Source: Plantactinospora sp. BC1
GTDB lineage: Bacteria > Actinomycetota > Actinomycetes > Mycobacteriales > Micromonosporaceae
Assembly: GCF_003030345.1 (NCBI RefSeq)
Contig: NZ_CP028158.1
Span: forward strand, 4,030,001-4,094,000
Direction of reading: 5' to 3'
DNA: 64,000 nt
In this document: positions 50,208-60,081 of the stretch, in pieces
Layout: every line of letters starts with the position of its first letter
Position numbering within the stretch: position 1 is the first letter of the stretch
Notes under the pieces: model-generated
Database searches by the model: none
Seen by the model: only the letters and a program-made list of their open reading frames with translations
What the model was told of the DNA's origin: nothing
Made by a program: the position numbers and the translations under genes

Positions 50208-51164
50208 TCAGTCTTCTTCGAGCGTCGCGAGGAACCGCTCGGCGTCGAGGGCGGCGGCACAGCCGGTGCCGGCCGCGGTGATCGCCTGGCGGTAGGTGTG
50301 GTCGACCAGGTCACCGGCCGCGAACACGCCGGGGATGTTGGTCCGGGTGCTCGGCGCCTGGACCTTGACGTAGCCGTTCTCGTCCAGCTCCACCTGGCCC
50401 CGGAACAGTTCGCTGCGCGGGTCGTGGCCGATCGCCACGAAGACGCCGCTGACGTCGAGCGTCTTGGCCTCGCCGGTGTGCGTGTTGCGCAGGCGTACCC
50501 CGGAGACCTTGCCGTCGTCGCCGAGCACCTCCTCGACCACGCTGTTCCACTCGACCTGGATCTTGTCGTTCGCCAGCGCCCGGTCCGCCATGATCTTGCT
50601 GGCCCGGAACTCGTCCCGGCGGTGCACGATCGTCACCTTGCTGGCGAACTTGGTGAGGAAGGTCGCCTCCTCCATCGCCGAGTCCCCGCCACCGACCACC
50701 ACGATCTCCTGGCCCCGGAAGAAGAAGCCGTCACAGGTGGCACAGGACGACACACCGTGCCCGAGGTACTCCTGCTCGCCCGGCACGCCCAGCGGCCGCC
50801 AGGCCGAACCGGTGCTCAGGATGACGGCCTTCGCCCGGTACGCCGTCTCGCCGACGTACGCGGTGCTGACCGCGCCGGAGCCCGGCACGCCGGTGTCGGC
50901 CAGCTCGACCCGGGTCACGTCGTCGGTGACGAACTCGGCCCCGAACCGCTCGGCCTGCTTGCGCATCGCGTCCATCAGCTCCGGACCCATGATGCCGTCC
51001 GCGAAGCCGGGGAAGTTCTCCACCTCGGTGGTGGTCATCAGCGCACCGCCGGACTGCACACCCTCGATGACCAGCGGTTTGAGATTGGCGCGCGCGGCGT
51101 AGACCGCCGCGGTGTAACCGGCCGGCCCAGAGCCGATGATGATCAGGTTGCGGACCTCGTCCAC
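50208..51164 (-). CDS. trxB: thioredoxin reductase
   Basis: GTG 51164 follows GGGAGACGGCA (318 aa); the frame runs open to 51254. FAD motif [18 protein letters not shown], redox site CATC (C141, C144), NADPH motif [16 protein letters not shown] and the C-terminal FAD motif [10 protein letters not shown] are complete. It transfers electrons from NADPH to thioredoxin. Confidence 0.96.
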   Translation of the reverse strand: MDEVRNLIIIGSGPAGYTAAVYAARANLKPLVIEGVQSGGALMTTTEVENFPGFADGIMGPELMDAMRKQAERFGAEFVTDDVTRVELADTGVPGSGAVSTAYVGETAYRAKAVILSTGSAWRPLGVPGEQEYLGHGVSSCATCDGFFFRGQEIVVVGGGDSAMEEATFLTKFASKVTIVHRRDEFRASKIMADRALANDKIQVEWNSVVEEVLGDDGKVSGVRLRNTHTGEAKTLDVSGVFVAIGHDPRSELFRGQVELDENGYVKVQAPSTRTNIPGVFAAGDLVDHTYRQAITAAGTGCAAALDAERFLATLEED

Positions 51165-51347
51165 TGCCGTCTCCCGATGTGTGTCTCTGCGCCACCGACG
51201 CCATGCGCCGACGGCGGTCCGAGCGCCGGCCACGTACGGCACCGGCACCTGCAAGCCAGAACGTCATCGTACGAACCGGGGATTCCCGAGCCGGTCATCC
51301 GGTGGGTCATGTCACTGCGCCGACGAAACAGCCGATGAGGCGTTGTT

Positions 51348-52667
51348 TCACCCTACCCGGCTCTGATAGGTGACGTCGGCACCGGCGGCCGGTGAACCGC
51401 AGTTCGGGCCGGTCACCCAGGCCCAGCGGGCGCCCGACGGATCGGTGAAGACGACGACGAGCGCGGCCTTGCCCTGGAAGGTGGCGTAGTCCACCAGCTC
51501 GACCGCGACCGGGCCCTGGGCGTGCTCGGCCGCGATCGCGTCCAGGCAGGCGGCGAGTACGGACCGGTCGCCCAGTCGCTGTAGGGACTTGTCGGCCCCC
51601 GTCGGCAGGCAACACGGCGAGGCGGCGGTCGCCGGGTTCGGGCCGGTGCTCCGGACGCCCGGGTCGGCGTCGTCCTCGCGTACCGGGCCGGAGCTGCGGA
51701 CCTGCGGCGAGGACCGCGGCGGCGCGGTGGTCGAGACGGCCTGCCTGGCCAGGTTGGAGACGGTGTCCGGCAGGGAGTCGGGGGTGTAGTCGGTGCCGGT
51801 GGAGAGCAGCCGCTCGGCGGAGGGTTCGACCACCGTCCGGGGCGGGCCGGAGCCGAGGATCTGCGGCACGCCGGCGTCCTCCTCGGAGTTCATCGCCGTA
51901 CCGGCGGACTGGTCACCGGCGCTGTCCCCGCCATCCACCAGCCCGTTGAGGGCAAATCCGGCGAAGCCGGCGACCACGGTCGCGAGCAGGATGGGAGCGG
52001 CCATCCGCCGCGCCCAGCGCCGTCGCCGACCGGGTGTGCCGGGGCGCTGCGTGCCGCCGCCGGGCCGGGTCGGCTCCGCCGGCTGTTCTCGACGGGGGCG
52101 GCCGGCCGGACGCGTCGGCCCGCCGGGTGCGGACCCGCTCACCGGGCCGGTCCCGGAGTCGGGGGTGACGCCGGGCCGGCCACCGGCACCCGGTGCCGGA
52201 ACCTCGCCCGGCTCCGGCGGCACTCCGGGAACGGGTACCGGCACTCCGGGAGCCTCCGCCGGCACTCCGGGAGCCTCGGCCGGCTGCGCCGGAGCCCGGT
52301 CCGACTCCGCCCCGGGAGCTTCGGCCGGCTCCGCCGGTGTCCCGGGAACCTCGGCGGGGCTCGTGCCGGTGGACGGTCTCGTGCCGGTGGACGGTGCGGT
52401 GCTGTCGGGCATGGCCGCGTCGGCCAGTGCCGTGATCAGCCGGTCGAGCACCGGGGACGGCATCGGGGTCGGTTCGGCGGCCCAGGCCGCGAGATCGAGG
52501 CGTACCGCGTCGAGCCCGGCGGTGAGCGCGGCGTACGCCTCGGCCCAGGCCGGGTCCCGGTCGACCAGCCGGGCGATCTCGGTCTCGTCCGGGGTGCCGT
52601 GCAGCGCGCCACCGACATAGTCGGCCAGCAGGTCGAGATCGACCTCCCGGAACTGGCCCCCGGTCAC
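51348..52667 (-). CDS. membrane anti-sigma factor-like partner of SigM
   Basis: GTG 52667 after AGGAGGAATC gives 439 aa, overlapping the sigM stop (GTGA). The N-terminal 80 residues (FREVDLDLLADYVGGALHGT, VDRDPAWAEAYAAL) form the cytoplasmic sigma-binding region without a zinc motif. A long Pro/Glu/Ala-rich linker with repeated EAPGVP units leads to one membrane helix (about 216-238, PILLATVVAGFAGFALNGLV) and an outer domain containing CCLPTGADKSLQRLGDRSVLAACL. The place equals that of mycobacterial rsmA, the SigM anti-sigma gene. Confidence 0.75.
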   Translation of the reverse strand: MTGGQFREVDLDLLADYVGGALHGTPDETEIARLVDRDPAWAEAYAALTAGLDAVRLDLAAWAAEPTPMPSPVLDRLITALADAAMPDSTAPSTGTRPSTGTSPAEVPGTPAEPAEAPGAESDRAPAQPAEAPGVPAEAPGVPVPVPGVPPEPGEVPAPGAGGRPGVTPDSGTGPVSGSAPGGPTRPAGRPRREQPAEPTRPGGGTQRPGTPGRRRRWARRMAAPILLATVVAGFAGFALNGLVDGGDSAGDQSAGTAMNSEEDAGVPQILGSGPPRTVVEPSAERLLSTGTDYTPDSLPDTVSNLARQAVSTTAPPRSSPQVRSSGPVREDDADPGVRSTGPNPATAASPCCLPTGADKSLQRLGDRSVLAACLDAIAAEHAQGPVAVELVDYATFQGKAALVVVFTDPSGARWAWVTGPNCGSPAAGADVTYQSRVG

Positions 52668-53776
52668 GATTCCTCCTGGTCCTGGTCGGTCCGGCCACCA
52701 CGCCGGCCCGGTGCCACCTGCTTGTCCGTCCCCAGCCGGATCGATTCCGATCGGACGCCGCCGCCGGAGCCGAGGTTCCCGCTGGTGACCGACGGCACCC
52801 TCGGGCTCGGCGCCGGGTCGCGGCCGGTACCCGCCGGTCGGAGGTGGCCGAGCAGGAGGGCGAGCCGGGCCCGTCCCCGGGCGCACCGGCTCTTCACGGT
52901 GCCCTCGGCGACACCGAGGATCTCGGCCACCTCGGCGACCGAATAGCCCTGTAGGTCGACCAGCACCAGCGCGGCCCGCTGCTCGACCGGGAGTTCCGCG
53001 AGCGCCTGGCGTACGACGAGCCTGGTGTCGTGGTCGGTGGCCGGCGCGGCCGGCTCGACGCCGCCCTGCCAGCGGGCGGTGTCGAGCGGGCGGGTGCTGT
53101 CCGGCAGCGGCACGGTCGGGTGGGCCTGCCGACGGCGGATCCGGTCGAGGCAGGCGTTCACCACGATCCGGTGCAGCCAGGTGGTGACGGCGGCCTCGCC
53201 CCGGAACCGGGCCGCCGAGCGGTGCGCCGAGAGCAGGGCGTCCTGTAGGGCGTCCGCCGCCTCCTCCCGGTCGGAGACCGTACGCAGTGCCACCGCCCAG
53301 AGCCGGTCCCGGTGCCGGTGCAGGAGGGTCGCGAAGGCGTCCCGGTCGCCGTCGACATGCGCCCGGAGCAGTTCGGCGTCGCTGCGCTCCGGATCGCCGG
53401 GCGATCCGCCGCCGCCCGGGCCGGTGCCGTCAGCCGCGCCGGCCGCCTCCGCCGAGCCTGTGCCGTCGGCCGAAGCTGTGCCAGCAACCGGGCCTGTGCC
53501 GTCGATCGAGGCTGTGTCGTCGACCGGGCCTGTGCCGTCGATTGAGGCTGTGCTGTCGACCGGGCCTGTGCTGGCGGGTCGGGCGGTCGGGTCGAGCCGG
53601 ACGGAACCGGGCGGCCGGGGCGCCGTACCGTCGGGCCGGCCCGGGGCCTGCGACCCGGGCGGCTCGACGTCGCCCAGGGCCGGGCGCGCCGGCCGGGCCG
53701 GGTCGGTCGACGCCCAGGGGTGGACGGGGGACGAGCCGGCGCGGCCGGCGGCGTCGGAGCCCAACCCGCCGGTCAT
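52664..53776 (-). CDS. sigM: ECF RNA polymerase sigma factor SigM
   Basis: A 370-aa sigma-70 factor. Region 2 is about 130-205 (AELLRAHVDGDRDAFATLLHRH, REEAADALQDALLSAHRS, TWLHRIVVNACLDRIRRRQ), region 4 about 255-305 (LPVEQRAALVLVDLQGYSVAEVAEILGVAEGTVKSR). The N-terminal 125 residues are low complexity with four 12-residue repeats of the GPVDDTASIDGT type, not found in ordinary SigM. A downstream start could remove them, but none has a better ribosome binding site. Gene order with trxB and murJ identifies it. Confidence 0.85.
   Translation of the reverse strand: MTGGLGSDAAGRAGSSPVHPWASTDPARPARPALGDVEPPGSQAPGRPDGTAPRPPGSVRLDPTARPASTGPVDSTASIDGTGPVDDTASIDGTGPVAGTASADGTGSAEAAGAADGTGPGGGGSPGDPERSDAELLRAHVDGDRDAFATLLHRHRDRLWAVALRTVSDREEAADALQDALLSAHRSAARFRGEAAVTTWLHRIVVNACLDRIRRRQAHPTVPLPDSTRPLDTARWQGGVEPAAPATDHDTRLVVRQALAELPVEQRAALVLVDLQGYSVAEVAEILGVAEGTVKSRCARGRARLALLLGHLRPAGTGRDPAPSPRVPSVTSGNLGSGGGVRSESIRLGTDKQVAPGRRGGRTDQDQEES
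53418..53573. repeat. 36-bp in-frame tandem repeat in sigM
   Basis: GGGCCTGTGCCGTCGATCGA plus 16 more bases (53490-53525) recurs with three changes at 53526-53561. Older copies lie at 53454-53489 and 53418-53453 and a partial copy begins at 53562. Each unit encodes twelve residues. Confidence 0.85.
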
Positions 53777-53822
53777 GGCCGCACGATAGCCGAATCGCGC
53801 ACGTGCGGGGACGACCGGTGGC

Positions 53823-55448
53823 TCACCGGCTCTGGACCGTGATCTCCTGAACCCCGATCTTCCACCGGGCGGCGCCCGGCTCGGTCTCCGGCAGGTCGGT
53901 GATCCACAGCATCAGGTACTGGTATTTCTGGCCCGCCACGAAGTTGCTGAACAGGACCCTGGTGCTGTCGGTCTTCTCGTACGCGTTGCCGATCCGGTTG
54001 CTGTACGCCTCGACGAGCGCCCGGTCGCCGCTGGCGTTCGCCGGGAAGTCCTTGCTGCCGGAGCGAAGCTCGGCGGAGACGCCGCTCTCCGAGAAGTCCA
54101 CCTGGACGCTGGTGACCTCCCTGGGCTCGCCCAGGTTGATCAGGATGCCCATCCCGTCCTTCTTGTTGCCGAACTTCGAACCGTTGCGGTAGGTCTCGGT
54201 CTCCCAGCCCTCGTTGACGTCGCCGTCGACCGCCTTCTCCACGTCGTCCAGCTCGCTCCGGGTGCCGTCCGGGTCGATCACCCGGACCTGGTCGCCCTTG
54301 AGGTTGACCTTGCGCGGGGTGGCGGCCGGTGGCTCCGGGTCTCCGGCGACCGCCGGCTCGGTGCTGGTGCCCGCGCTCGGGGCCGGCCCGGCCTGGCCGT
54401 CGGACGGGTCCCGGTCGCCGACCAGCGCGTTGATGCCGAGCGAGAGCCCGACCAGCGCGATCACCAGCAGGGCGGCGATCCCGATCAGCATCCTGCGGTT
54501 GCTCGGCGTCGGCAGGTCGGGGCCGCCGTCGTCACCGGAGGTGAAGCGGAGCGGCCCGCTGTCGAGGTAGTGCTCCTCGGCGGCGGCGTCGAGCCGGCCC
54601 AGCTCGGCGGCGAGGACGTCCGAGGACGGCACCGCGAGCTGCGAGTCGAGCAGGTCCATGGTGAGGTCGTCGAGGTAGGCGGGTACGCCGGCCCGGACCT
54701 GCCGGGGGGCCGCGATGGTGCCGCTCGCGTCGCGTACCGCGTCGGGCAGCGGAGAGCGGGAGCGCCGGGTGGAGCCGGCGGTGAGGGACGCCTCGGCGTG
54801 CGGCCAGTGGCCGGTCAGCGCGTAGTAGAGGATGCCGCCGACCGCCCGTACGTCGGTCTCGGGGGTGTCCGCGCCGTCGGTACGCGCGTCGGCGAGCACG
54901 ACCCGGCCGTCGTCGCCGACCATCACGGTGCCGGGGTGCAGGTTGCCGTGCACCATGCCGGTGGCGTGGATGGCGGAGATCGCCCCGGAGACGGCGTGCG
55001 CGATGCTGGTGGCCCGGGCCGGGTCGAGCACCCCCTCGGCGACGAGTTCCCGCAGGGAGTGTCCGTCCACCCACTCGCGGACGACGTACGCCCGGTCTTC
55101 CTCGTCGATCGCGTCGTAGACGCCGACCAGGTTGGGATGGATCACCCGGCTGGCCGCCACCGCGGCCTGGAGCATCTCCTTCGCGGAGTCGCCGCCGGGA
55201 TAGCGCAGCACCACGGCGACCGGTCGGCGCAGCACCACGTCGACACCGCGCCAGACCTGCCGGCCCGCGCTGTCGTCGTTGATGTGTTCGGCAAGCTCGT
55301 ACCGCTCGGCCAGGATCTCACCGACGGCGGGGGCACCGAAGGTCATCACGGACGGAGCTGCCTCGTCCGCCTCCTGACCTTCGCCGACCTGGGTCACCCG
55401 TCCTCCCTCGGTGATCGTGTCGATCGATGGACCCGTGCTGCTAGGCAT
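53823..55448 (-). CDS. membrane pseudokinase associated with MurJ
   Basis: A 541-aa protein. Residues 40-290 have a protein-kinase fold, but the beta-3 Lys is lost (RPVAVVLRYP), HRD reads HGN (167-169, MVHGNLHPGTVMV) and DFG reads ADA (VVLADARTDG), so it should be inactive. One membrane helix is at 320-343. The outer part (360-541) is beta-rich (LINLGEPREVTSVQVDFS, ITDLPE), like a galactose-binding/F5-8-type C domain. In mycobacteria the same module is fused to MviN/MurJ and recruits FhaA; here it is a separate gene 537 bases downstream of murJ. Confidence 0.85.
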   Translation of the reverse strand: MPSSTGPSIDTITEGGRVTQVGEGQEADEAAPSVMTFGAPAVGEILAERYELAEHINDDSAGRQVWRGVDVVLRRPVAVVLRYPGGDSAKEMLQAAVAASRVIHPNLVGVYDAIDEEDRAYVVREWVDGHSLRELVAEGVLDPARATSIAHAVSGAISAIHATGMVHGNLHPGTVMVGDDGRVVLADARTDGADTPETDVRAVGGILYYALTGHWPHAEASLTAGSTRRSRSPLPDAVRDASGTIAAPRQVRAGVPAYLDDLTMDLLDSQLAVPSSDVLAAELGRLDAAAEEHYLDSGPLRFTSGDDGGPDLPTPSNRRMLIGIAALLVIALVGLSLGINALVGDRDPSDGQAGPAPSAGTSTEPAVAGDPEPPAATPRKVNLKGDQVRVIDPDGTRSELDDVEKAVDGDVNEGWETETYRNGSKFGNKKDGMGILINLGEPREVTSVQVDFSESGVSAELRSGSKDFPANASGDRALVEAYSNRIGNAYEKTDSTRVLFSNFVAGQKYQYLMLWITDLPETEPGAARWKIGVQEITVQSR

Positions 55449-55984
55449 CTGGCTTCCCGCTCCGCCTTCGAAGGAATCGGACGGCCACCGGCACTCCTAG
55501 CCTAGGCGCTCGCCGCACCCGTCGAGAGCGACCTTACCCGGGTCTGACTGATCCCCGACACGTCATCTTGCGGCCGTGCGCCGACCTGCTGGGCGGATGT
55601 GTCGGGAAGCGCGCTGGATCGTCCGCTGTCAGCCACCTTGATGGCCCGTGCATTTAGCAATCTATAGGTTAATTTCAACAGTTTGCTACGGGGTCGGTGT
55701 GCCGGCCCGCCGCCCCCGCCCGGCACCCTTGTCGTCCGGGACGTCGGCATGCACCCGGCACCTTCCCCTGTGCGCCGGAAGTATGCCGGACGCACGAGGT
55801 CGAGAGCATCCGGGTGGGGCGCGCAACGGCGGTCACGTCGATCACATCGCGGACAGTACGACCCGGTCGCACCGTGACAGTCGGTCAGCCGTCGTCCACA
55901 GGGTGTGCGCGGAGGTCCGAGCGGGACGCGCCGGGTTTTCCACAGGTACGTCCCCAGCCCGCACCCCGACCGGTCGCCGGTGGC
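55449..55984. other. gap between murJ and pseudokinase genes
   Basis: A 536-nt region with no coding-like frame. It has unusually AT-rich sequence at about 55648-55682 (GCATTTAGCAATCTATAGGT), which may hold the pseudokinase promoter, and CCACAGG segments at 55907 and 55940. Confidence 0.45.
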
Positions 55985-57703
55985 TCACCGACCGAGCCGG
56001 CGCCGGACCATGCCGACCACCGTGGTTATCTCCCGGATCCGCAGCAGCAGGGCGAGTCCGAGGTACGTGGCGCCGATCGCCGCCCCGCCGATCGCCACCT
56101 CCAGGAAGCCCAGCCAGCGGTTCTCGATCGCCGAGCCGGGCAGCAGGACCACCACCAGCAGGCCGACCAGGGTGGCGCCGAGCGCGGCCACGACCACCCG
56201 GCCGAAGGTGTTGAGCATCGCGCCGAGCCCCATCCGGCCGATCCGGGGGCGCAGCAGCCAGGCGGAGATCACCGCCGCGGCGACGTACGAGACGGCGTTG
56301 CCGACCATCATCCCGGAGGCGAGTACCGAGGTGGAGAAGACGGCGAAGACGAGGATCTGCACCAGGATCCGGACCAGTACCACCGGGATGTTGATCAGCG
56401 CCGGCATGCGGGTGTCGGGCAGCGCCCAGAACGCGAAGGTGAAGACCTGACTGACCGCGAACGGGATCAGCGCCAGCGCGGCGACCAGCAGCACCGGCGA
56501 GATCGCCCCCGCGTCGCCCCGGGCCGCGCCGTAGTCGAAGAGGCTCACCGCGATCGGTTCGGCGAGTACGGCGTAGCAGACCGCGATCGGCGCGAGCACG
56601 GCGGTGACGGTCCGGACCGTACGGGACAGGTCGGTCGCCATGTCCTCGAACCGGCCGTCGGCGGCGGCGGCACTCATCCGGGGCATCAGCGCGGTGATGA
56701 TCGAGACCGCGATGATGCCGTGCGCCATCATCAGCAGCAGGAAGACGTTGTTGTAGATGGCCGGTCCGGCCGACTCGCCCTCGACCTGGTTGAGCAGGTT
56801 GAAGAGCACGATCAGACCGATCGAGTTGACCGCCACGTAGCAGAACATCCAGCCGCCGAGCCGGCCCAGCTCGCGCAGGCCCAGCGCCCGGAAGTCGAAC
56901 CGCCACCGCCAGCGGAAGCCGACCCTGCGCAGCGCCGGCAGCAGGCCGACGGCCTGGACGACTATCCCGAGCAGGGTGCCGCCGCCGAGCAGCAGGATCC
57001 GACCCGGGCTCATCTCGGCCGGGTCGATGAGTTCGGTGCCGTAGATGGCGATGTAGAGGGCGCAGGCGGCGATGATGACGAGGTTGTTGAGGATCGGTGT
57101 CCACATCGGCGCCGCGAAGTGCCCACGGGTGTTGAGGATCGCGGCGACCAGCGCGCTCAGCCCGGAGAAGAAGATGATCGGCAACAGCAGCCGGGAGAGC
57201 GTGGTGACCAGCGAGTGGTAGTCGCCGCCGCGGCCGCCCGCGTAGATCGCGGTCAGCAGCGGGGCGGCGGCGATCGCCAGCACCGCGGCCACGCCGAGGG
57301 CCAGCACCGCGAGGGTGAGCAGGCGTTGGGCGTACGCCTGGCCGCCGTCGGGGTCGACCCGGCGTCGGCGTACCAGCACCGGCACCAGCACGCTGGTCAG
57401 GATGCCGCCGAGCAGGAACTCGTAGACCATCTGCGGGATGATCAACGCGGTCGCGTACGCGTCGTTGACCGCGAAGGCGCCCAGCGCGGCCGTGACCATC
57501 AGGGTGCGCAGGAAGCCGGTACCCCGGCTCACCAGGCTGCCGATCGCCATGATCGCGCTGTTGCCGGCGGCGCTGCCGGCGGTCTCCGGCGGCGGCGTGG
57601 TGCTCTCCAGGGCCGGCTGCGCCGAGATCAGCGTGGCGCCGTCCTGGGGCGGCGGGACGCCGTCGGGCATGGCGTTCGCGCTGCGGTACAGCCCGCCAGC
57701 CAT
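55985..57703 (-). CDS. murJ: lipid II flippase MurJ
   Basis: ATG 57703 after GGGAGGCTGAC gives 572 aa. About fourteen membrane helices are visible, beginning SAIMAIGSLVSRGTGFLRTLMV, with the MOP-family pattern of conserved Arg and Asn in the first helices (GNSAIMAIG..., FLLGGILTSVLVPVL). It flips lipid II to the outer leaflet. The protein stops after the last helix without the C-terminal pseudokinase of mycobacterial MviN, supplied here by the next gene. Confidence 0.93.
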   Translation of the reverse strand: MAGGLYRSANAMPDGVPPPQDGATLISAQPALESTTPPPETAGSAAGNSAIMAIGSLVSRGTGFLRTLMVTAALGAFAVNDAYATALIIPQMVYEFLLGGILTSVLVPVLVRRRRVDPDGGQAYAQRLLTLAVLALGVAAVLAIAAAPLLTAIYAGGRGGDYHSLVTTLSRLLLPIIFFSGLSALVAAILNTRGHFAAPMWTPILNNLVIIAACALYIAIYGTELIDPAEMSPGRILLLGGGTLLGIVVQAVGLLPALRRVGFRWRWRFDFRALGLRELGRLGGWMFCYVAVNSIGLIVLFNLLNQVEGESAGPAIYNNVFLLLMMAHGIIAVSIITALMPRMSAAAADGRFEDMATDLSRTVRTVTAVLAPIAVCYAVLAEPIAVSLFDYGAARGDAGAISPVLLVAALALIPFAVSQVFTFAFWALPDTRMPALINIPVVLVRILVQILVFAVFSTSVLASGMMVGNAVSYVAAAVISAWLLRPRIGRMGLGAMLNTFGRVVVAALGATLVGLLVVVLLPGSAIENRWLGFLEVAIGGAAIGATYLGLALLLRIREITTVVGMVRRRLGR

Positions 57704-57855
57704 GTCAGCCTCCCAAAGGGGTACGGCGGGCAGGGCACCCGCCGGCACCTTGGAACCTTAGTCAACCCGGTCATCCGCCCGCCCGGCCCCGTCACCGGTC
57801 GGCCGGCGTGCCCGGCGCCGGTCGGTGCCGGACGGTTCAGTAGGCTGGCGATCCC

Positions 57856-59334
57856 ATGTCCGAAACATCCGCCCCGAACAGCGCTCCCGCGACGCCGTCC
57901 GCCAGCCGGTCGGCCCTGAGTGCTGCCCAGCGCAACGCCGTCACGGAACTGCTCCGGGTCTCGCCGGTCGCCGACGAGTTGGGGCGCCGGTTCGCCCGCG
58001 CCGGTCACGAGCTGCACCTGGTCGGCGGTTCGGTCCGGGACGCCCTGCTCGGCCGGCTCGGCGAGGATCTCGACTTCGCCACCGACGCGCACCCGGACGA
58101 GACGCTGCGACTGCTGAAGGGCTGGGCCGAGGCGACCTGGGAGACCGGGCGCGAGTTCGGCACGATCGGCGCACAGCGGGACGGGCTGCGGCTGGAGATC
58201 ACCACCTTCCGGGCGGAGTCCTATGACCAGGTGAGCCGGAACCCGGTCGTCCGGTACGGCGACAACCTCGCCGACGACCTGCGGCGGCGCGACTTCACCA
58301 TCAACGCCATGGCGGTCAGCCTGCCGGGGCACGACTTCACCGACCCGTACGGCGGGCTCGACGACCTCGCCGAGAAGGTGATCCGGACCCCGGGCACCCC
58401 CGCCGAGTCGTTCGGCGACGATCCGCTGCGGATGCTCCGGGCCGCCCGGTTCGCCGCGCAACTGCGCTTCGCCGTGGCGCCGGAGGCCCGGGCGGCGATG
58501 CGGGCGATGGCGACCGACCTCGACCGGATCACCGCCGAGCGGATCCGGGACGAGTTCACCAAGCTGCTCTGCGGTGCCGACCCGATCACCGGGCTGCGGC
58601 TGCTGGTCGACACCGGCCTCGCCGACCGCTTCCTGCCGGAGCTGTCCGGGCTGAAGCTGGAGATCGACGAGCATGCACAGCACAAGGACGTCTACGAGCA
58701 CACCCTGATTGTGGTCAGCAACGCCGTCCGGCTGGAGGAGGACGGTTGCGACTTCGTACTCCGGATGGCCGCGCTGATGCACGACGTCGGCAAGCCGGCC
58801 ACCAAGGCGGTCGGGCCGGACGGCCGGGTCAGCTTCCACCACCACGAGGTGGTCGGCGCCCGGCTCACCAAGCAGCGGATGAAGGCGCTGCGCTATCCCA
58901 AGGACGTGATCGGCCAGGTGGTCGGGCTGGTCGGGCTGCACCTGCGGTTCTACGGGTACGGGCGGGGCGAGTGGACCGACTCGGCGGTGCGCCGGTACGT
59001 CACCGACGCCGGTGACCTGCTGCCCCGGCTGCACAAGCTGACCCGGTCGGACTGCACCACCCGCAACCGCCGCAAGGCCGCCGCGCTGGCGGCCGACTAC
59101 GACGCGCTGGAGGAGCGGATCGCGCGCCTCCAGGCGGAGGAGGACCTCGCCCGGGTACGCCCCGACCTCGACGGCAACGCCATCATGGAGCTGCTCGGGG
59201 TGCCGCCGGGGCCGATCGTCGGTCGAGCCTGGCGGCACCTGAAGGAGCTGCGCCTGGAGCGGGGCCCGCTGGACCGGGACGAGGCCGAGGCGGAGTTGCG
59301 GCGCTGGGCCCGGGAACAGGGCGCCATCGACTGA
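57856..59334 (+). CDS. pcnA: CCA tRNA nucleotidyltransferase
   Basis: A 492-aa enzyme adding CCA to tRNA 3' ends. The polymerase core has LVGGSVRDALLGRLGEDLDFATD (metal Asp pair), the RRDFTINAMAV motif and GDDPLRMLRAARFAAQL; a HD domain follows with HTLIVV, ALMHDVGKPATK and HHHEVVGARL. Needed here for tRNA-Ile, whose CCA is not encoded. TAGGCT at 57841-57846 nine bases before ATG suggests a very short or absent leader. Confidence 0.93.
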   Translation: MSETSAPNSAPATPSASRSALSAAQRNAVTELLRVSPVADELGRRFARAGHELHLVGGSVRDALLGRLGEDLDFATDAHPDETLRLLKGWAEATWETGREFGTIGAQRDGLRLEITTFRAESYDQVSRNPVVRYGDNLADDLRRRDFTINAMAVSLPGHDFTDPYGGLDDLAEKVIRTPGTPAESFGDDPLRMLRAARFAAQLRFAVAPEARAAMRAMATDLDRITAERIRDEFTKLLCGADPITGLRLLVDTGLADRFLPELSGLKLEIDEHAQHKDVYEHTLIVVSNAVRLEEDGCDFVLRMAALMHDVGKPATKAVGPDGRVSFHHHEVVGARLTKQRMKALRYPKDVIGQVVGLVGLHLRFYGYGRGEWTDSAVRRYVTDAGDLLPRLHKLTRSDCTTRNRRKAAALAADYDALEERIARLQAEEDLARVRPDLDGNAIMELLGVPPGPIVGRAWRHLKELRLERGPLDRDEAEAELRRWAREQGAID

Positions 59335-59349
59335 ACGCCGGCCGCGCGG

Positions 59350-60081
59350 TCAACGCAGCGCCGAGCGGGCCGTCGGAGCCAGCCGCAGCTGTCGCGGCGG
59401 CCCGGTGAGCGTGGCGGAGAGTTCGGGGAGCACCTCGTGCCGCCATCGGGTGGACCGGTCCAGCCACCGGAGGTGCTCGTCGAGTTGCGCGTCCCCGGCG
59501 AACCGGGTGAGCCAGCAGGCGACGTGTTCCCCGGTGCGCACCGGCAGGGCCGGGTAGGTGTTCTCGGCGTACTCGGTGGAGAGGCAGCCGAGCGGCGCGG
59601 CGCCGGCTTCGACGAGCAGCGGCCCGATCCGCCGGTGGTAGAGGGCGGTGAACGCCTGGTCGACGGGTTCGGCCCGGTGGCAGAGCGTCAGCAGGACCCG
59701 CGAGGCGGGCTGGTCGCGGTGGCCGACCGCCGGGCGTGCGGCCGGGGCCGGGAAGCCGGACCGTTCGTCGAGCGGGCGGAGCAGGAGTACGTCGTCCGAG
59801 TCGACCATCGTGGCGTTGGCCCGCTCCCGGTGCCGCTGCCAGACCGGGCCGCCGTAGAACCGGTGCAGTGCCTCGGCCCGGCGGGACATGTCCGGGAAGC
59901 CTCGGAGCCAGACGAAGCGATCCGGGTCGGCCAGGTCGTGGAACTGCCCGATCACCGCCATCCCGGCCGCCTCCTGCGGTTCGACGAACTCGCGGTCGAA
60001 GAGGTCGACAAGTGTGTCGCGGGCGCCGCTGTGCAGGGTGTACTGCCGCAGTTCGACGATCGGGTGGCGTACCTCGGTCAT
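59350..60081 (-). CDS. NIPSNAP-family protein
   Basis: A 243-aa soluble protein with two ferredoxin-like halves: VELRQYTLHSGARDTLVDLF and RFVWLRGFPDMSRRAEALHRFYGGPVW in the first, then FTALYHRRIGPLLVEAGAAP and HVACWLTRFAGDAQLDEHL in the second. The stop-start overlap (ATGA) with the Rrf2 gene couples them. Family members have no settled enzyme activity. Confidence 0.85.
   Translation of the reverse strand: MTEVRHPIVELRQYTLHSGARDTLVDLFDREFVEPQEAAGMAVIGQFHDLADPDRFVWLRGFPDMSRRAEALHRFYGGPVWQRHRERANATMVDSDDVLLLRPLDERSGFPAPAARPAVGHRDQPASRVLLTLCHRAEPVDQAFTALYHRRIGPLLVEAGAAPLGCLSTEYAENTYPALPVRTGEHVACWLTRFAGDAQLDEHLRWLDRSTRWRHEVLPELSATLTGPPRQLRLAPTARSALR

Noticed and set aside
53823-55448. Active Ser/Thr kinase next to MurJ
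   Set aside because: Beta-3 Lys, HRD and DFG motifs are all replaced, so it is called a pseudokinase.
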